Source: Metopolophium dirhodum | Taxonomy: Eukaryota > Arthropoda > Insecta > Hemiptera > Aphididae | NCBI RefSeq assembly: GCF_019925205.1 | Contig: NC_083562.1 | Location: forward strand, 18,972,001 to 19,036,000 | Reading direction: 5' to 3' | DNA length: 64,000 nt | In this document: positions 25,078-38,526 of the stretch, piece after piece | How the letters are laid out: every line of letters begins with the position of its first letter | How positions within the stretch are numbered: position 1 is the first letter of the stretch | Notes under the pieces: model-generated | Databases searched by the model: none | The model's input: only the letters and a program-made list of their open reading frames with translations | What the model was told of the DNA's origin: nothing | Program-made: the position numbers and the translations under genes

Positions 25078-28000
25078 AATAGTTTTTACTGACTAAAAAT
25101 AAACCATAATTATAAATTATTATTATTTTTTGTATTAAACTTAGCTTCAACCACTAGGTAATTAGATTTTAATAAATTTACAGTTTCTATTATTTATTAT
25201 TCAAATGTACTGGATAATTGAACTATAAAAATAATGTGATTTTTTTCTATTCATATATTTATATAGATCATTGGTATCGTTGAATGCACAAGTCGTTCAA
25301 ACAAAATTTCTTTGGAATAGTATATTCTATCTTACTTATCAAAATATCTTTTTTTGTATAACATATTAATTTAACAGGTACCTACTATAAATAATTATAC
25401 ATCATACAATATATACCTATAACTTCTTGATTTTATTTATGAAATATTAATGTTTAGCTAAATATAAACTGAAGTAGGTACGTATATAAACAATAGTATA
25501 TTTTTAAGTGTAAAAATATAAATTGAATTTAGAGAGTATAATATTGATTATTGCTATTATTTGTGTAGGTTTATTTTTTTTCCATTGAAAAAAAAGCAAT
25601 ACTCCACCGGACTTTAAATCGACTTCAATGATAAAGTGAAACAATCAATGACTATACCTACTCTTACAGTTAATTATGGCCTATCGACACAACTCACTTA
25701 ATCTTGTCACCTTCGGTCGTATCACGATTTCCACGCTCGACCTTAAATGCAAACTCTTAAAAAATTGCCATTGTCCGTTGAAATCCTAGATGAATTCGAA
25801 AAAATTAATGAAATTGCCCGTGGAAAACTAAACCTTGTTGAAAAATAGTAAAAGGATTCTACAATCATAAATCCAAGTTAACTCTGACTTTTTTTCACTA
25901 CGGAAAAAAAAGAAAAATCTTTTTCAGTATTCGTAGAGAATAGAATCTATAGAAATCATTCCTGGAGTAACTTTACCATAGTCTGAATAATTGAATAAAT
26001 TATAATATTAATTTAAAGTTCGAATTTAACTTAAATAAATATGAACTATAGATATAATTGTCCACTAAAAATTCGTAAATATAACTGGTTATATTTGTAA
26101 TTTCGTTCTATCATTAAAATGAAACAGTTATCTTTACAATACCTATAGTACATAATTAATTTAATTATATTCAACTTTAATTGCTCATAAACTAAAGCAA
26201 GCTATACAGACTAGTTGAAATTATTAATTTTTATGATGTTTCAAAATTCAAATGTTGATGGTCTCGTCCTTAATTTTTTTTGGGGCTTATATTAAATATG
26301 AATTCTGACTACGAATCGCAGAAATATTTCTCTGAAATATATGAGAGATTATATAAATTAGTTATAAACTACTTTATTTCATATTGGTATTTACCAAGTA
26401 ATTTAGTTTCTGCTTATTCGCATAATTATATGTTAAATTAAAATAAAATTAAGAAAATGCAAATCGGAAAATCGGAAAATTTTTACCGAATTATAGAAAA
26501 ATTGTATACGGGTATAGACGTATAGTACCTATTGTGATGTAAAAATAATTTGTCATCGACTTCAACAGAAATCGATAATATAAGTAAAACGTATATTATA
26601 TTTTAGCATCAGACATAACCTTCAGTTAATATGATTTTACGGATTCGTGTGATTTAATTTATTAGTTTTTTTTTTACACATTTAGCGGTTGTCTTATAAT
26701 TTTTGACCATTTGATCTTATATGACTAGCACACTTATTTAGTATTCAGCGAACCGTGTAACAGTTAGGTATTTTTCTCCACAGAGGTCAGAGGGAGAATA
26801 TAGTATATCATATTGGAAATTGTCCAAAAATAAATACATAAACCAAAAATGTATGATACTGGCAGATTGTATAGGGTTTGAGAACCCTTGGGATTATTAG
26901 ATAGAAATGCTCATAGTTTTGGCCCAAATGTTATGCAAATGTTACAGGTTTAATAATAAGTCACTGGGGTTGTGATTCATATATATTCAAAAAGGTTTCT
27001 GTATATCTGTCTCCTTGGAAGTCTATCGCAAGCAACATAAAATGTATACCTATATATTACACGCGTTGTATATTGTAGGTTATGCCGTAGCCTGCAGTAG
27101 GTTCTTTTGAATTGAGTTTCAATTGTTTTCCACCTCTGCAGGTCTTAAAGCTATAACAATACTAAAATCAAATGCATCTGGTGATTAAAAACGATACCAC
27201 GGAGTCGAAGCCTCCTAGGGTAAGCCTCCCAGAGCGTTTCGGACTTAACGAATGCTATATACGCACCACGTGTACATTGTCGTTCGTATTTACTATTTTC
27301 CCGTAATATGGGAAGTAGGATACTTATGTCTTTAGTATTTTACAATCCCTGTGCAGAGTAACCAGACATTTTAAATGAGGTATAAATTGATCCTTAATAG
27401 TTTCTGAAGTAGATATATGCAAGTATAATTTACATTTAGTGCTCCTACCTCTGTGAGTGGCAATTTTTTTAGGGATTTAGATGTGGAAGTATAATATATT
27501 ACTGTCCAAAACCTACAGCCATCGTCCATCGTCCATCGTCAATCAAAATTCGTAAATATTATGTTTATCATATCGCAATTTTAAATGAAAATCAATATTA
27601 TTTTATTGTGTAATTTTATTTTTGGTATAATGCCAAGTAAAATATTATTTATATTGTCTATTTGTCTCATATTATAAAATTATTATGAATTGAAATCTGT
27701 GATATGGACTTACGGTTAACACAGCAGTAAGCACCCATTGCTGATGAACCGCTAGGAAGTAGAAAATCGAAATTATCTTTTAAATTGTATTAATCTAATT
27801 TATAATTAATAGTTAGTAGTTACTACATTTCTATTTCATATTTTAATCATTTTTATTTTCCACTTTTATGTTGTTGTTAGTAAACCATCTATTAGATGTA
27901 CTTAACTGAGTGGAGAGAATACTCAGAAGTGAATACTTAAATCTTATTTTCAGTTTTGTTGTGGTTTATGGTTTATATCTGTTAACAATGGTTATTATTT

Positions 28001-29410
28001 ATTGTTATACTAATTCTTTTTTATTATTTTGTACTTTGATTGATACAATCTGATCATTTTTCAATATTATAAAAGCAATAGCATATTAAAATTAATGGCA
28101 AATTATTAATAATTAGTTAAGTTGTGCAGCTTTTTGTTAAATTATCCATAGAAAATAATTGCACTTGTTATTACCTATTTATAAAGTTCCTAAGTTAGAC
28201 AAATATTTTATGACGAAGAAACCGGAAGATTTGACATGCACGTCTCAAATATTGAGTGTTTCTAAGTTCTTGCTAACTTTTTGTGTCCAAATAGTCGCAG
28301 TGACACATTTCGTTTAAGGCGGGGTAGGGATGGCATCATCAAAACTTTACCTAGGGCATCAAAACTCTAAATACGTCTCAAACAACTATAATAATTATAT
28401 TGGACTCCCGAAGACTTACAACGACACAATAATAATATTATTATATTGATATTTCATTACCTTGAACAAAATAATCTTCTCATTGATTAGGTTTTTCTAT
28501 TTAATAAAATAAAGGGTTAACATTTTTTGATATGTTAACTTTTTTTTATTGCCCTTGACTTGTGAGATGTTGAGAGTCTACTCTTTATTTACAGAGTAAT
28601 CCACTTATCTTGTCAGGTACTAAAATAAATTTTTTTATCATAATATTTTCTTTTCATAATTTTAAATATTTGTACACTTTGTTCTTTTTTTTAAATTGTT
28701 ATCCTGTCTGTATTTATGTATAAATATATATTTAAAGTGTTCACTATGCCCTCGTACATACACACACACTTACTATGAAAATGCTTTTTGCTAGCCTCCT
28801 GCCTAAACTTTAAAACTTACCTAGGTAATTCAAAATTCAACTTGTAAACATTTATATCAATTAGCTTTATAAATTGATTATTTTATACTAAACAATCTTA
28901 CAACACGTATTTTATTTTTAAGTTCTAAGGAAGCTAAACACGTTATGTACTCTAATATTTGTGTCTTAATATTAAAATTTTGTTTCTCAGACCATTGTGT
29001 AGCATTTGCCACCTTTGACTGGTATGTAGTTGAAAACACGAATATATTACCAATTACCATTACGACGAAGCGAAATAAATAATATTACAGTTTTCTTTAT
29101 TCCTTTTGAGTGGGATAAACTGATATAGTCTAATAGTAAATTTTTATCAAATTTTATCCATTTCTATAAAAAAAAAAAAACATTTTTAAAAAAATACCTT
29201 ATAAACTACAAAAATTGCTTTAAAAATAAAAGAAAAAAGACAAAATAGAAGTTTCATTTTTAATTTATCATTGGTGGATGAAATTAATTTTGTGCTTGGA
29301 ATGCAATATTTCAGGACATTTGGGAAACAATGCAATTTACACTTTCAAATCCACGCGTGCTTTTATAATATTATATTATATTATATTATAAATGCGAGTG
29401 CTAAACTTAC

Positions 29411-29823
29411 CTCCACACGGCCAGGGTGACCGTCAGCCATATGGATATGGTGTGGAATGCTTGCGAAAAGTCCGAATGGAGTAAGACGAACAGGGACCAG
29501 TTGTAGGAGAAGCGGTCGGCGCGCGGATAGTTGGCTGGCCGGAGGTACATGTGGTAGGCGAACGGCACGTACTCGACCATAACCAATAGGTCAGCCACGG
29601 CTAGCCCGGTCAGTATGGCGTTGGTGGGCGAGACCATTTCCTTGCGTGTCAGCACGGCGATGTTTAGCACGTTGGCAACCGAACCGAACGCGCATACCAG
29701 CAGGCTGGCATAACCGTGGTAGTGGACGTACACGTCGTGCAAGTCGACCAGAAGATCACCGCAGTAGGGCGAGACGTGCGCGGCACCGCCACCCGCTCCA
29801 GAAGTCCCGTTACCTCGCTCCAT
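29411..29823 (-). CDS. MsR: Myosuppressin-type neuropeptide receptor, first coding exon (N-terminus to TM3)
   Basis: This exon encodes residues 1-137 and two bases of Arg138, ending at the donor AG|GTAAGT. It contains an N-terminus with one NGT sequon (residue 5), TM1 (about 38-60) with the GSVANVLN block, TM2 (about 68-90) with LAVADLL carrying the conserved Asp78, and TM3 (about 110-138) ending TLAVWR, where W-R-Y replaces D-R-Y, as is usual in this receptor family. I do not see a Cys at the expected start of TM3, so the classical disulfide may be missing. The start ATG is the first in frame after a strong acceptor 23 bases upstream. Joined to 18748..17893 the protein is 422 residues, a normal length for the family. 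The signal is presumably through heterotrimeric G proteins at the plasma membrane. Confidence 0.93.
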
Positions 29824-29846
29824 CCGTGCGCGCGCGGGTCTCTCAC
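29824..29846 (-). other. 5' UTR part of the first coding exon; upstream splice acceptor
   Basis: On the minus strand a pyrimidine-rich tract ending CCTCCAG precedes GTGAGAGACC and the start ATG. This implies a spliced, non-coding upstream exon. The same bases also read as a good donor (CAG|GTGAGA), but the pyrimidine tract and the ATG 23 bases later favour an acceptor. Confidence 0.6.
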
Positions 29847-30529
29847 CTGGAGGAATAAAGTAGAAAACTTAAAATTCGCAAACGAATTATTATCACGTGG
29901 AAACGACATACGGTAGTATGCCAAACGATTTTAAATAAAATATACAAAAGTATTGCAGACTATTGTTAAGCTTATGGATAATTAATTGTTTTATACAATA
30001 TTATGTATCATTTTTAAAAAACGTTGACAAATAACATTTAAATGTTGTTATCTGGGCTATAGATGCTTGTGCAGGTCGTTCCAATAAGTTCAATTATTCT
30101 TTTATTGTCCCGTTTCACTCGCTAATTTATTATGGTAGGAAGTAGGAACTACCCTATTTAACGTGTGGGAATGAGCACCTAAGCCTCTTTTACATTTCTC
30201 CTATTATTATTAGTATTCTTCCTTATTGTTATTACTCTGCCATCTGTTACCTACATTAATAATTTATTTATTCTGTTTTTCTTTAATTATTATTGTTAAT
30301 TCTTTAACTGCGTAGTGTTATTTAATTGCAATCTACTGTGTAGTTACTGTGTACACTGTCTTATTGTTCTATTGGGAATTATGGCTGTTAAATAAATAAA
30401 TAAATATGTTAATATTGTTATTGTATATATTAATGGAACTAATTTTTAGCACTTATATAATATTCAAATCTCAATAGCTAGGACTCATTGTCCGCATATT
30501 TGAATAAATAAACAAAATATAATATTATG
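29847..30529. other. Probable 5' intron of the receptor gene
   Basis: An A+T-rich stretch without coding potential, lying between the presumed acceptor and the CpG-rich block. A short AAATAAATAAATA repeat lies near 30394. Confidence 0.35.
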
Positions 30530-31170
30530 CATCGTCGCGGTGCTGACGGTGCAGCGGGCTGTCCGCGGGTGTGTTTAATCTGCAGGTAACTTTCCTGGCG
30601 CGCATTATAATATTATATTAGTATTATTATTATACACCCTCTCCGAGGGGACCCGTTACCGGAGGGCTGCAAAAGTCGAAAAAAGCTCCGATACACGATA
30701 CACCTATATGTATATAATAATACGCGTTTTATTAGCGCGGCCGGGATTAGCAATCGGAAACCGCTGCGCTCGTCCGACGACGCGCAGTCACGTTCGGTAT
30801 AGTCGGTCGGATAAAACACCCTTTTCGTCGCCGTGTGTGTCGCGAGGAGTGTGGATGATGACGTGGTACAGTTTTTAGTTGGCGCCGAAACCGTCGAATT
30901 CTTTTTCGACTTAACCCCATACTTATGTATTATATATTTATAATACGTGATGTTGTTGTATGGTGCGCACGACGGCAGACTATGATAATATATATGTTGT
31001 ACGTAGGTATATAATATGGTATGACGCGTGCGCGTCCCCTTGTGTATAGAACCTTCGAACGGAACAACCGCAAAAACTCTTACCGTAGAATATTATATTT
31101 TATGATGCGTGTGGGTTGTTAATTATCGTATACACGGTGAAAAAGATTACGACTCCAAGTAGAAAATTCG
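30530..31170 (-). promoter_or_regulatory. CpG-rich block, candidate promoter/first exon of the receptor
   Basis: GC and CpG content rise sharply here (GCGCGGCCGGG near 30737, CGCGCAGTCACG near 30781, GACGCGTGCGCG near 31022) against an A+T-rich background. It sits 0.7-1.3 kb upstream of the start codon on the receptor's strand, where a non-coding first exon and promoter would be expected. A 68-codon minus-strand frame (30613-30819) is arginine- and isoleucine-rich and has no known motif. No TATA box or initiator can be assigned with confidence. Confidence 0.35.
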
Positions 31171-32228
31171 CCACAATGGTGTCGTTTAGACACTGTCTAG
31201 GTATGCGAACATGTCCATATTATTATTATTATTACTATTATACTAAAATACTTATCTAAAACCCGGCGATGACGTACATTAGACTTCGTCTTGGTATAAG
31301 TAGTGTGGGGAGGTAGGGTTTTAATAAAATCACGTATATTTATATTTATTTTATAATCGATTAAAACAATACAATATAATGAGTATTCAGTATTGAGTAT
31401 AATATGGTTATGAAAAAATATATATATCAAATATCTATGTACAAAACAAGATGCATAGGTATTGTATATATCATATCCCGTGTTTCAAGTTTGTACAAAC
31501 GACAACATATTGCGCTATGTCAAAATTATCTTTTTAAATTTTAATATTATTTGTTCTTTATAATATAATATTATTTATACATATCACATCAATTCTATCT
31601 TCGTAGTTGGTCAATTGTCAATAACCACAGTAAAAAATGTATTTGAAAACATAAAAATTCAAAATACAAAATTCTGACACAGTATCAGATTTAAGACACA
31701 TAATATAGGCACTTACGTTTTATTTTTGAGGGTTAAAGAGAGTGTTTTTACAAAAAAATCGGCACGAACGCGCACTTAGCTCCTTCTCTAAATTACGTGC
31801 TTGGACGAATAAAAGCTGAAATTAAACTATTTACACAGACAACAATCAAAACTCATATTGGGATATAGAATTTGAGAAATATAAAAATCATAAGAGCTCA
31901 TCGCCCAGTATCGCTTCAAAGTTCTAAGCCACGGCTGGAATAGAGCTTCACAACAATGTCAACATTAATACAAAATAGGTACGTACACCTACATAATTAA
32001 AAACTGTGGTTTGCCCGTAGAGATTAAAAATTAAAAGTCATGCAAATATCATCATAGACGAAACCATAAAATTATGAACGTATAGATAATAAAATAAAAA
32101 CGAAAGCTCTGGAGGGTGATTTCTGCTATCGTCCTCCATTCCCAAAGACGTGATCGAAAGCAGGAGTTGTCGTCGTCGTCCCTAGAGCTGTAATCCAGCT
32201 TACTTATATTATAATATATGACCAATCA
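31171..32228. other. No gene recognised
   Basis: Mostly A+T-rich. About 32100-32205 is more GC-balanced and includes a GTCGTCGTCGTC run. It is open for about 50 codons on the minus strand but carries no motif that I know. Confidence 0.4.
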
Positions 32229-32660
32229 TTATAGTTTTTCGATGGCATCGAATAGGTATAGACATATTATACTATATTGCACAAATCGCACGCGTAAATA
32301 AAGCACTGGTTCGAGGTGAGTATTATAAGCACCAGACGATTCAAAGTTGACGGTTAATAGTATACTATATGCGTTATTGCGTATAATAGTATATTCACTG
32401 AACTGTATACTATCTGTACAGAGTTCAGTGAGTTTATAATGCGTTATTGTGGTTTGGTGGTTTGGGCGGAACAGGAGATATTTTTTCGTTTGAAAATTTA
32501 AAAAAGAGCACAATATAAATAAAAATAAATACATCTGCAGCAAACATATAGCAGAAATTAGGTGAAATACGGTGAGTCGAAACACGTCGTCCGAACGCGT
32601 AAGTTGTGATATCTTCAATACTCGGTAGGTACCTATAACAGTAAATAAATATGGAACCAC
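32229..32660 (-). CDS. Hypothetical open frame, 143 codons (doubtful)
   Basis: This is the longest unexplained open frame in the window. It begins with GTG rather than ATG (first internal Met near residue 43), and is rich in Leu, Ile, Phe and Tyr. It has a hydrophobic run near residues 33-53 but no family motif. By rough stop-codon arithmetic a frame this long is uncommon but not impossible by chance in A+T-rich DNA of this size. It lies upstream of the receptor on the same strand. I treat it as probably non-coding. Confidence 0.15.
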   Translation of the reverse strand: MVPYLFTVIGTYRVLKISQLTRSDDVFRLTVFHLISAICLLQMYLFLFILCSFLNFQTKKYLLFRPNHQTTITHYKLTELCTDSIQFSEYTIIRNNAYSILLTVNFESSGAYNTHLEPVLYLRVRFVQYSIICLYLFDAIEKL

Positions 32661-35600
32661 TGTACTATATCTGTCACACGAACAATGACGGTGTCTCTAT
32701 TTCGACGGATGAAAAATACCGATTAAACGGCAGCATAAATTCAGTGTTGTGATTTATCTAGATCATATTTTTATGTGATGAGATTTTCAATTTTATTTTT
32801 GTATACAATTTTTTTTGTGGGTCAGATGGGTCAGATTTTTCTAAGGTATATATATACGCTTATTTATTTTATTTTATGCTTTAGTTATTTTGTGTATGTT
32901 TATTACTTGTGTTTTACCGTAGTTATTTTGTAGTAGGTATATTGTTCATTCTCTGAAAACACCAATGGGCATAATCGTAAAAAAAAACACATGAGTTTAT
33001 GAGGGTAAAAATTTAAACTTATAGGTATAATGTATGTTTATATTATTATATTTATAGCAGAAATGCTATTTTACACATGCAAGTCTTAAATTATGCGAGT
33101 ACCGGTTTTTTATCTATATAAAATTTGTTATCTTTTATCTATTATTTAGAGGACAATTTTTAAGTATTATCTTTGTACAACATTGAGCATACACAATATG
33201 AAAATATCTGCATTCTGCCAGGCTTCGGTCATAATTATTATTTTAACAAGTGTACAGACGAGGATAATAATATGGTTCTATACGAAATATAACAATGGTG
33301 TTTCGACAAAGAAATATTGACAAAATACAATCTTGATGGATCCACACTTTTATTTTTCAATTCTTACGGAAACTTTATTCATCTGTTTTTCCTGAATCAT
33401 AAAATGTAATCTTAAGACAGCGAGTTTTACAATACAAAACTCATCGTTGGCTAAATATTGTTTTTTTATCTTCTTATGTAAAAAGCAAAACGCAGTAAGA
33501 AATAGTCTCATCACAAACCTTATGGGTGTATTATACAACTAAGAATATATTTATTTTTTCCAGTGATTGGACGTTGAATAAAATATATTTATAGTAATGT
33601 TTAATAATATATATAGTCAGTTTACATTTTACACTGTTAGTTATTACTTATTAGCGTTAGATCACGTTAGGAAATGACAGATCAAAGAATGGAGTACATT
33701 TTTTTTAGTCGAATATTATTTTTAATACATCATCTGTTTAATAGTGATTGTTCAAAAGAATCCTGTATGGCAGCTAAATGATATTATAAAAATTTCAGAA
33801 AGGTACAAAATTATCTGTAGAATTTTTTTAATTACAATAAGTTTAATATAATTATTATATAATACTATCCAACAACTTTAAGAGAATACTGTTAAATACA
33901 GTATCTCAGAAATTGTAAGCTATAGAAATTCGTATTTGATGAAATCTAAAAATCTAAAATAATATTAATGCAAAATCTCATTTCAAATTTTGATTTGGTC
34001 ACATGCTTTTTCTCGTCTTTACATAAAACGGATAATAAAAGCTCCGTCTGGAATTTCAGATTTCGATTTTAATTAACAGGACTTTTTTTAAAAGTTTTAA
34101 TAATGAATTATAAAAAAAGAATACACAATGGAAGCTATAAAAAGATTCCATCTATTCACACCATTATCAGACTTGGTAATTAAGTCTCATACTTGACATT
34201 TAAATTATTCATTACTTTTTACATATATTATATTATGCATTTTGTTCAGTTTTATATTTTAATTTTTTATTGATGAGCCAAAATAGGTAGGTATTATTAT
34301 GCTGGGATCAGATTTTTTTTCAAATTGAATAAATAAATAAATATAATATGAAAAATGTATTATTTATAGTTACATTATGATTATAATTTATAATTTGTAC
34401 TCAAATTTCAATGTGAGTGTAATTATTTGACAGTTTAAATTTATGTATTTTACGATATTACTATATAATTGTTATTTAAAATTAATTGTTATTATGGTAT
34501 GGAATTATGGAAACCAACGTTCAAGACCAATATACGACCTTTTTACAAAAACACGGAAATGTACCTAAAGGAAATAGAACACTGAATTAGATGATATAGA
34601 ATAATTATTATTATACCCACTGCATAATACGGCGATGAATCAAATAACCAGAATAATAGCAATCATGTAAAAACATTTTGTCATTAAACTCAAAGATAAC
34701 AGAAATTACGTTACCTATATAGTCAATAAATAATATACATTTTATCTGTTTAAATCTTTATTTACATCGTTATTCATTGTATTAAGTTCAGAGTTATACC
34801 ATAAAACCATGTAAATTATAATGGTGTGTGTGTGTGCGCCATAATTCATTAGATGCCTGACGTTGCTTACATTTAGGTGACTTTGTGTGGATTATGTACG
34901 TTGAACGTCAATAGAAAAAGGTGAAGCATTTTGCTTACCAATCAAAAGAGATATGATTCCATCGACAACACAGTATGGATTTATTTATAGAAACAGCGAA
35001 TAAACAATTGTGACGTTTGTTAGCGTGCAAATTTTGGAGTATGAAGCATTTTGCACATTTCAAAAATCATACTCTATAATATCCGAAGCATAGGAATAAC
35101 TTTCCTAAACTATTTTTAGTAACAAATTTACATTCCTTGACTGAGAAATTCAAATGTGATATGGTCCGGGTGGTATTTCTCTCACATATTATATAACTTT
35201 CCATGCATTTTTAAAAAAAGTGTATTTTAATCAGTTCTTAAGTTTATATTATAAAAAGTCTAGAACTTATATGACCACACCGTGTCAGCCAATCCATACA
35301 ATTAGGTAACTTGGTTAGTTACCGATATCAATATTAGTTAATCGATTAAACCTATTTATTGTTTTATTATTTTAAATATACCTAATGGAGTAATGTATTT
35401 GTAATTATTATGGTTTATTATCATCGATTCAAAAAAATATTTATGCAGTAACAATCGATAAACATGAAATATTTCAATGTCCAACTCACCATGATTATTA
35501 ATATCGGAAAAAGAAGATACTAAGAGCAAAATAAAATACGTAAATAATTTAATTTAAAATAAATAATAACTGTAATAGGTATTTAATTATATATCAGTTA

Positions 35601-38084
35601 TATTTACTATGAAAATTATCGCATTACATATTATAAAAATATTGTCTTATTATTAACTATAGATACAATTTATTATCGTCCAGCCCTATATACAATTTTA
35701 TAGTACTATACAACATTTTCTCTCATAACGTATAGAAACCTGGAAAAATATGTAACACTCATCACAAGAGTATATTTTTCCTAACTACGCTACGTTCAAT
35801 AAAGTAAATAAAATAGTTCATACCTAGTTAAAAAAAAAAAGGTATTTACATACTTATAAATGTCTGTTATAACAAAAACGGTTATGTCAGCACCGTCGGG
35901 TAAAGGTCTCATTTTATAAGATTACGCCCAATATTTTTGGGTGTCATAAGATCCGAACCTTTACCACCCTAAAATAAATCTTTGAATATCTTCCGAATCT
36001 CTTAGTTACACAATATCTACGATCGAAATCCCGATGTCACATTAAGGGTAGGTAATAGGTATGATTTACGTAAATTGGACAAGATTTGACATTGGCCGGC
36101 TTACGGTATCTATATGTTAAATGTCAACACGAGTCTAGGGAGAGAATGGACAGTTCAGAAAAAAATAATTTAGAATAGGTATGAGAAATCTAGCATAAAA
36201 TGTTTGAATTTCTAAGTAAGTTTATGAGTGAAGATAAATAAATAAATTGTTTGCAAGGAAATAAATATATTCAAAACTAATAATCGGTTAAATTGTAGTT
36301 ATTCAATATCCCAAGTATATAAAAGTTATTATTAGCAATGCCGTTATTGTAATTTCAAATAATCATTAACGCTCAATAGTACTTATATAAAATTGATAAA
36401 ATAATTCATGTTAAAATTTCTAATCTAAATATTTTCTTCTTTATAACTGGCTTACTTTTAATTATAAACTGTTCAATTTTTAATTTAAAGTTTTATTTTC
36501 TCATATAGGTACACCCAAAAACTTTTAAACAAGTACTGCAGTAGAATGTACCGAATTGAATATTTATGCAAATTAATTCTGTCAATCTTCAAAGAATTAT
36601 TAGTCTTAGGGTCTAGGGATGTCAAATCGCATTAGAGTATAGTAATTCCGCATTTCAATTGAAAATCAAAAGTTTCTCTTTTTTTTTTGGTTTTAACTTA
36701 CTCGACCAGTCCAATCGTATTCAAAATGTTCAAAAAATTTAATTTAAAATCGACTTTATATTATTTTGTTAAAAGTTTGTTATTTAAAATGTATTAGAAA
36801 AATTGAATAACATTTTCTAGATATGTATGTATGATAAATGCATTTACTATTATAGTATTTAAAGCAACTATTCAGGATTTTAGACTTGTTCAAAAAATCT
36901 GTATTTTTTACTTTTCATTACATTGGTATTGAAAGTAACAATATGAATTTTTATGAATGTAATTTGTTCGAATAAAAAGTAATGCAAATATAATTTTTTC
37001 GAAAAGTTTGACAAACCGTTAACTGCCACCGCTGCTTGAGTTATATAAAAAGGTTGAGTATAAATTAATTATTAAAAAAAAAATCGTTGCAAATTAGTAT
37101 TAAATGTTGATAAAACGTGTTAAAATAAATGAAGCATAACGTGAGTTACGGACATTTAAATAAATAAAATAAAATAAAATATTGAAATGTACCTACATAT
37201 TATCAATTTTTGATCAGTAGAATTAGTTGTGTGTTTTTAGTTTTAACATTAGAGTAAATTGATCTGTTATCAAATGTAAAGGGAAGTATCTATATAATAT
37301 TATATAGGTAATCTCATAAAATTTTATTGATATTTTGAGCTATAACTATGTTATACACAATTCAATTTTAAAATGATCACAACTCACTTAAAAATTTAAA
37401 TACGAATAAAAATCTATAGTCCTGTTAATTATATTTAGATCAATTCACCTAAATATTAAAGCTTACAACACAGCATTGGTTTACTGAACCAAATGTTGCC
37501 ATATTATTCTTTGTTCGTTTGTGGGACGGATACAATACAGGCGGAGGAAGTGTTCCTCCATAACTTGGAATATAGCACAATATTATTGCGTTTAATGGAC
37601 CTTAGTTGATATTTTAAGAGGACACCACCCATTCATGTTTTGAATCCACCTCACAGACGTACGATATTTGAATTCAGTAGAACCAATTTTGAGTTGTTAT
37701 CTTAAACATTAAAGGGAACTTACCAATTTATCATAAAACGTAAAAGGTAAGAATATTAGTTTCATTTTTAAAACTTAATTTTTCGTTTTTCTACTATAGT
37801 TTCTTGACAACTTTGCATGCTTACTCATGGGCATGTGCAGGGTTTTTGAATGTGTATATTATAATAATATAATATAATATATACATTATAATACATTTTA
37901 TCTACAATTAATAATTATAAATTTAATTTATGTAGAGTTTCACACCGTGTGCACTACTATTTATTATATAGGTAGGTAATTGCTATACCTATAATTTATC
38001 AAAATAATAAATTAAAAGTAAGACAATAAGAATAAAGGTTTAACTAAACCATCTATAATTTAAATTGTACAATTCCACTCTTAA
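32661..38084. other. Gene-free A+T-rich stretch
   Basis: I see no coding frame with a recognisable motif. Apart from the hairpin at 35899-35965 listed separately, I see only simple A/T runs and a short GT run near 34825. Confidence 0.5.
35899..35965. repeat. 67-bp hairpin with GGTAAAGGT ends
   Basis: GGTAAAGGT at the left is paired with AACCTTTACC at the right. Inside, TTATAAGATTACGCCC partly pairs with GGGTGTCATAAGAT. It is a compact, self-complementary unit, either a very small MITE or a structured element. Confidence 0.6.
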
Positions 38085-38522
38085 AAGGATGTCAGTGCAT
38101 TATTGGTTTTCTCTCTTTGATCCACGCGCAATATAGACAAAACGCATTTGCGCAGAATCATTTTTTCTATGTTTTCAAGTAATCTTAGAGTATAATCACC
38201 TATTACAAAAAAGAAAAAGAATAATATTTTTGAAGGAATGTCATATCGATTTTAGATTGTATTGTTATTTGACTTTGTATTTGAGTTTCAAAATAAACAA
38301 ATAAATGTTGTAAATTTAAATGATGTTTAAATTGTTTTGAAATCATATTTAGAGAAATCGATATGACATTCCCTCAAAAATATTATTCTCTATCTTTTTT
38401 GTAATGAGTGACTTTACTCTAAGATTACTTAAAAACATGGAAAAAACGATTCTGCGCAAATGCGTTTTGTCTATGTTGCGCGTGGGCCAGAGAGTGAAAA
38501 CCAATAGTGCGCTGACATCCTC
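38085..38522. mobile_element. TTAA-flanked fold-back MITE, 438 bp
   Basis: Arms of about 190 bp are inverted copies: AGGATGTCAGTGCATTATTG on the left and, inverted, AGGATGTCAGCGCACTATTG on the right. Both arms contain CACGCGCAA, ACAAAACGCATTTGCGCAGA and a GATATGACATTCC block. TTAA lies directly outside both ends (38081-38084 and 38523-38526), which suggests TTAA-specific insertion as in piggyBac. A diverged relative lies at 58365-58821. Confidence 0.82.
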
Positions 38523-38526
38523 TTAA

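Larger units (their letters stand above)
18749..29410 (-). other. 10.66-kb phase-2 intron of the receptor gene
   Basis: The intron is bounded by a consensus donor (AG|GTAAGT, minus strand, at 29410) and an acceptor (CCGTAG|G) at 18749. It interrupts the Arg codon of the TM3 DRY-equivalent (here W-R-Y), a position where many class A receptor genes are split. It is A+T-rich, holds several inverted-repeat elements (20.2, 24.0 and 24.7 kb) and a short tandem duplication, and shows no coding frame that I believe. Confidence 0.9.

Noticed and set aside
28270..28420. GGCATCAAAAC words repeated twice with a GGCGGGGTAGGG start, considered as a transposon end
   Set aside because: I could not find the opposite terminus or a target duplication.
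29646..29924. Frames of 66-86 codons overlapping the first receptor exon
   Set aside because: Shadows of the receptor exon; the frame ending in TM3 is clearly the coding one.
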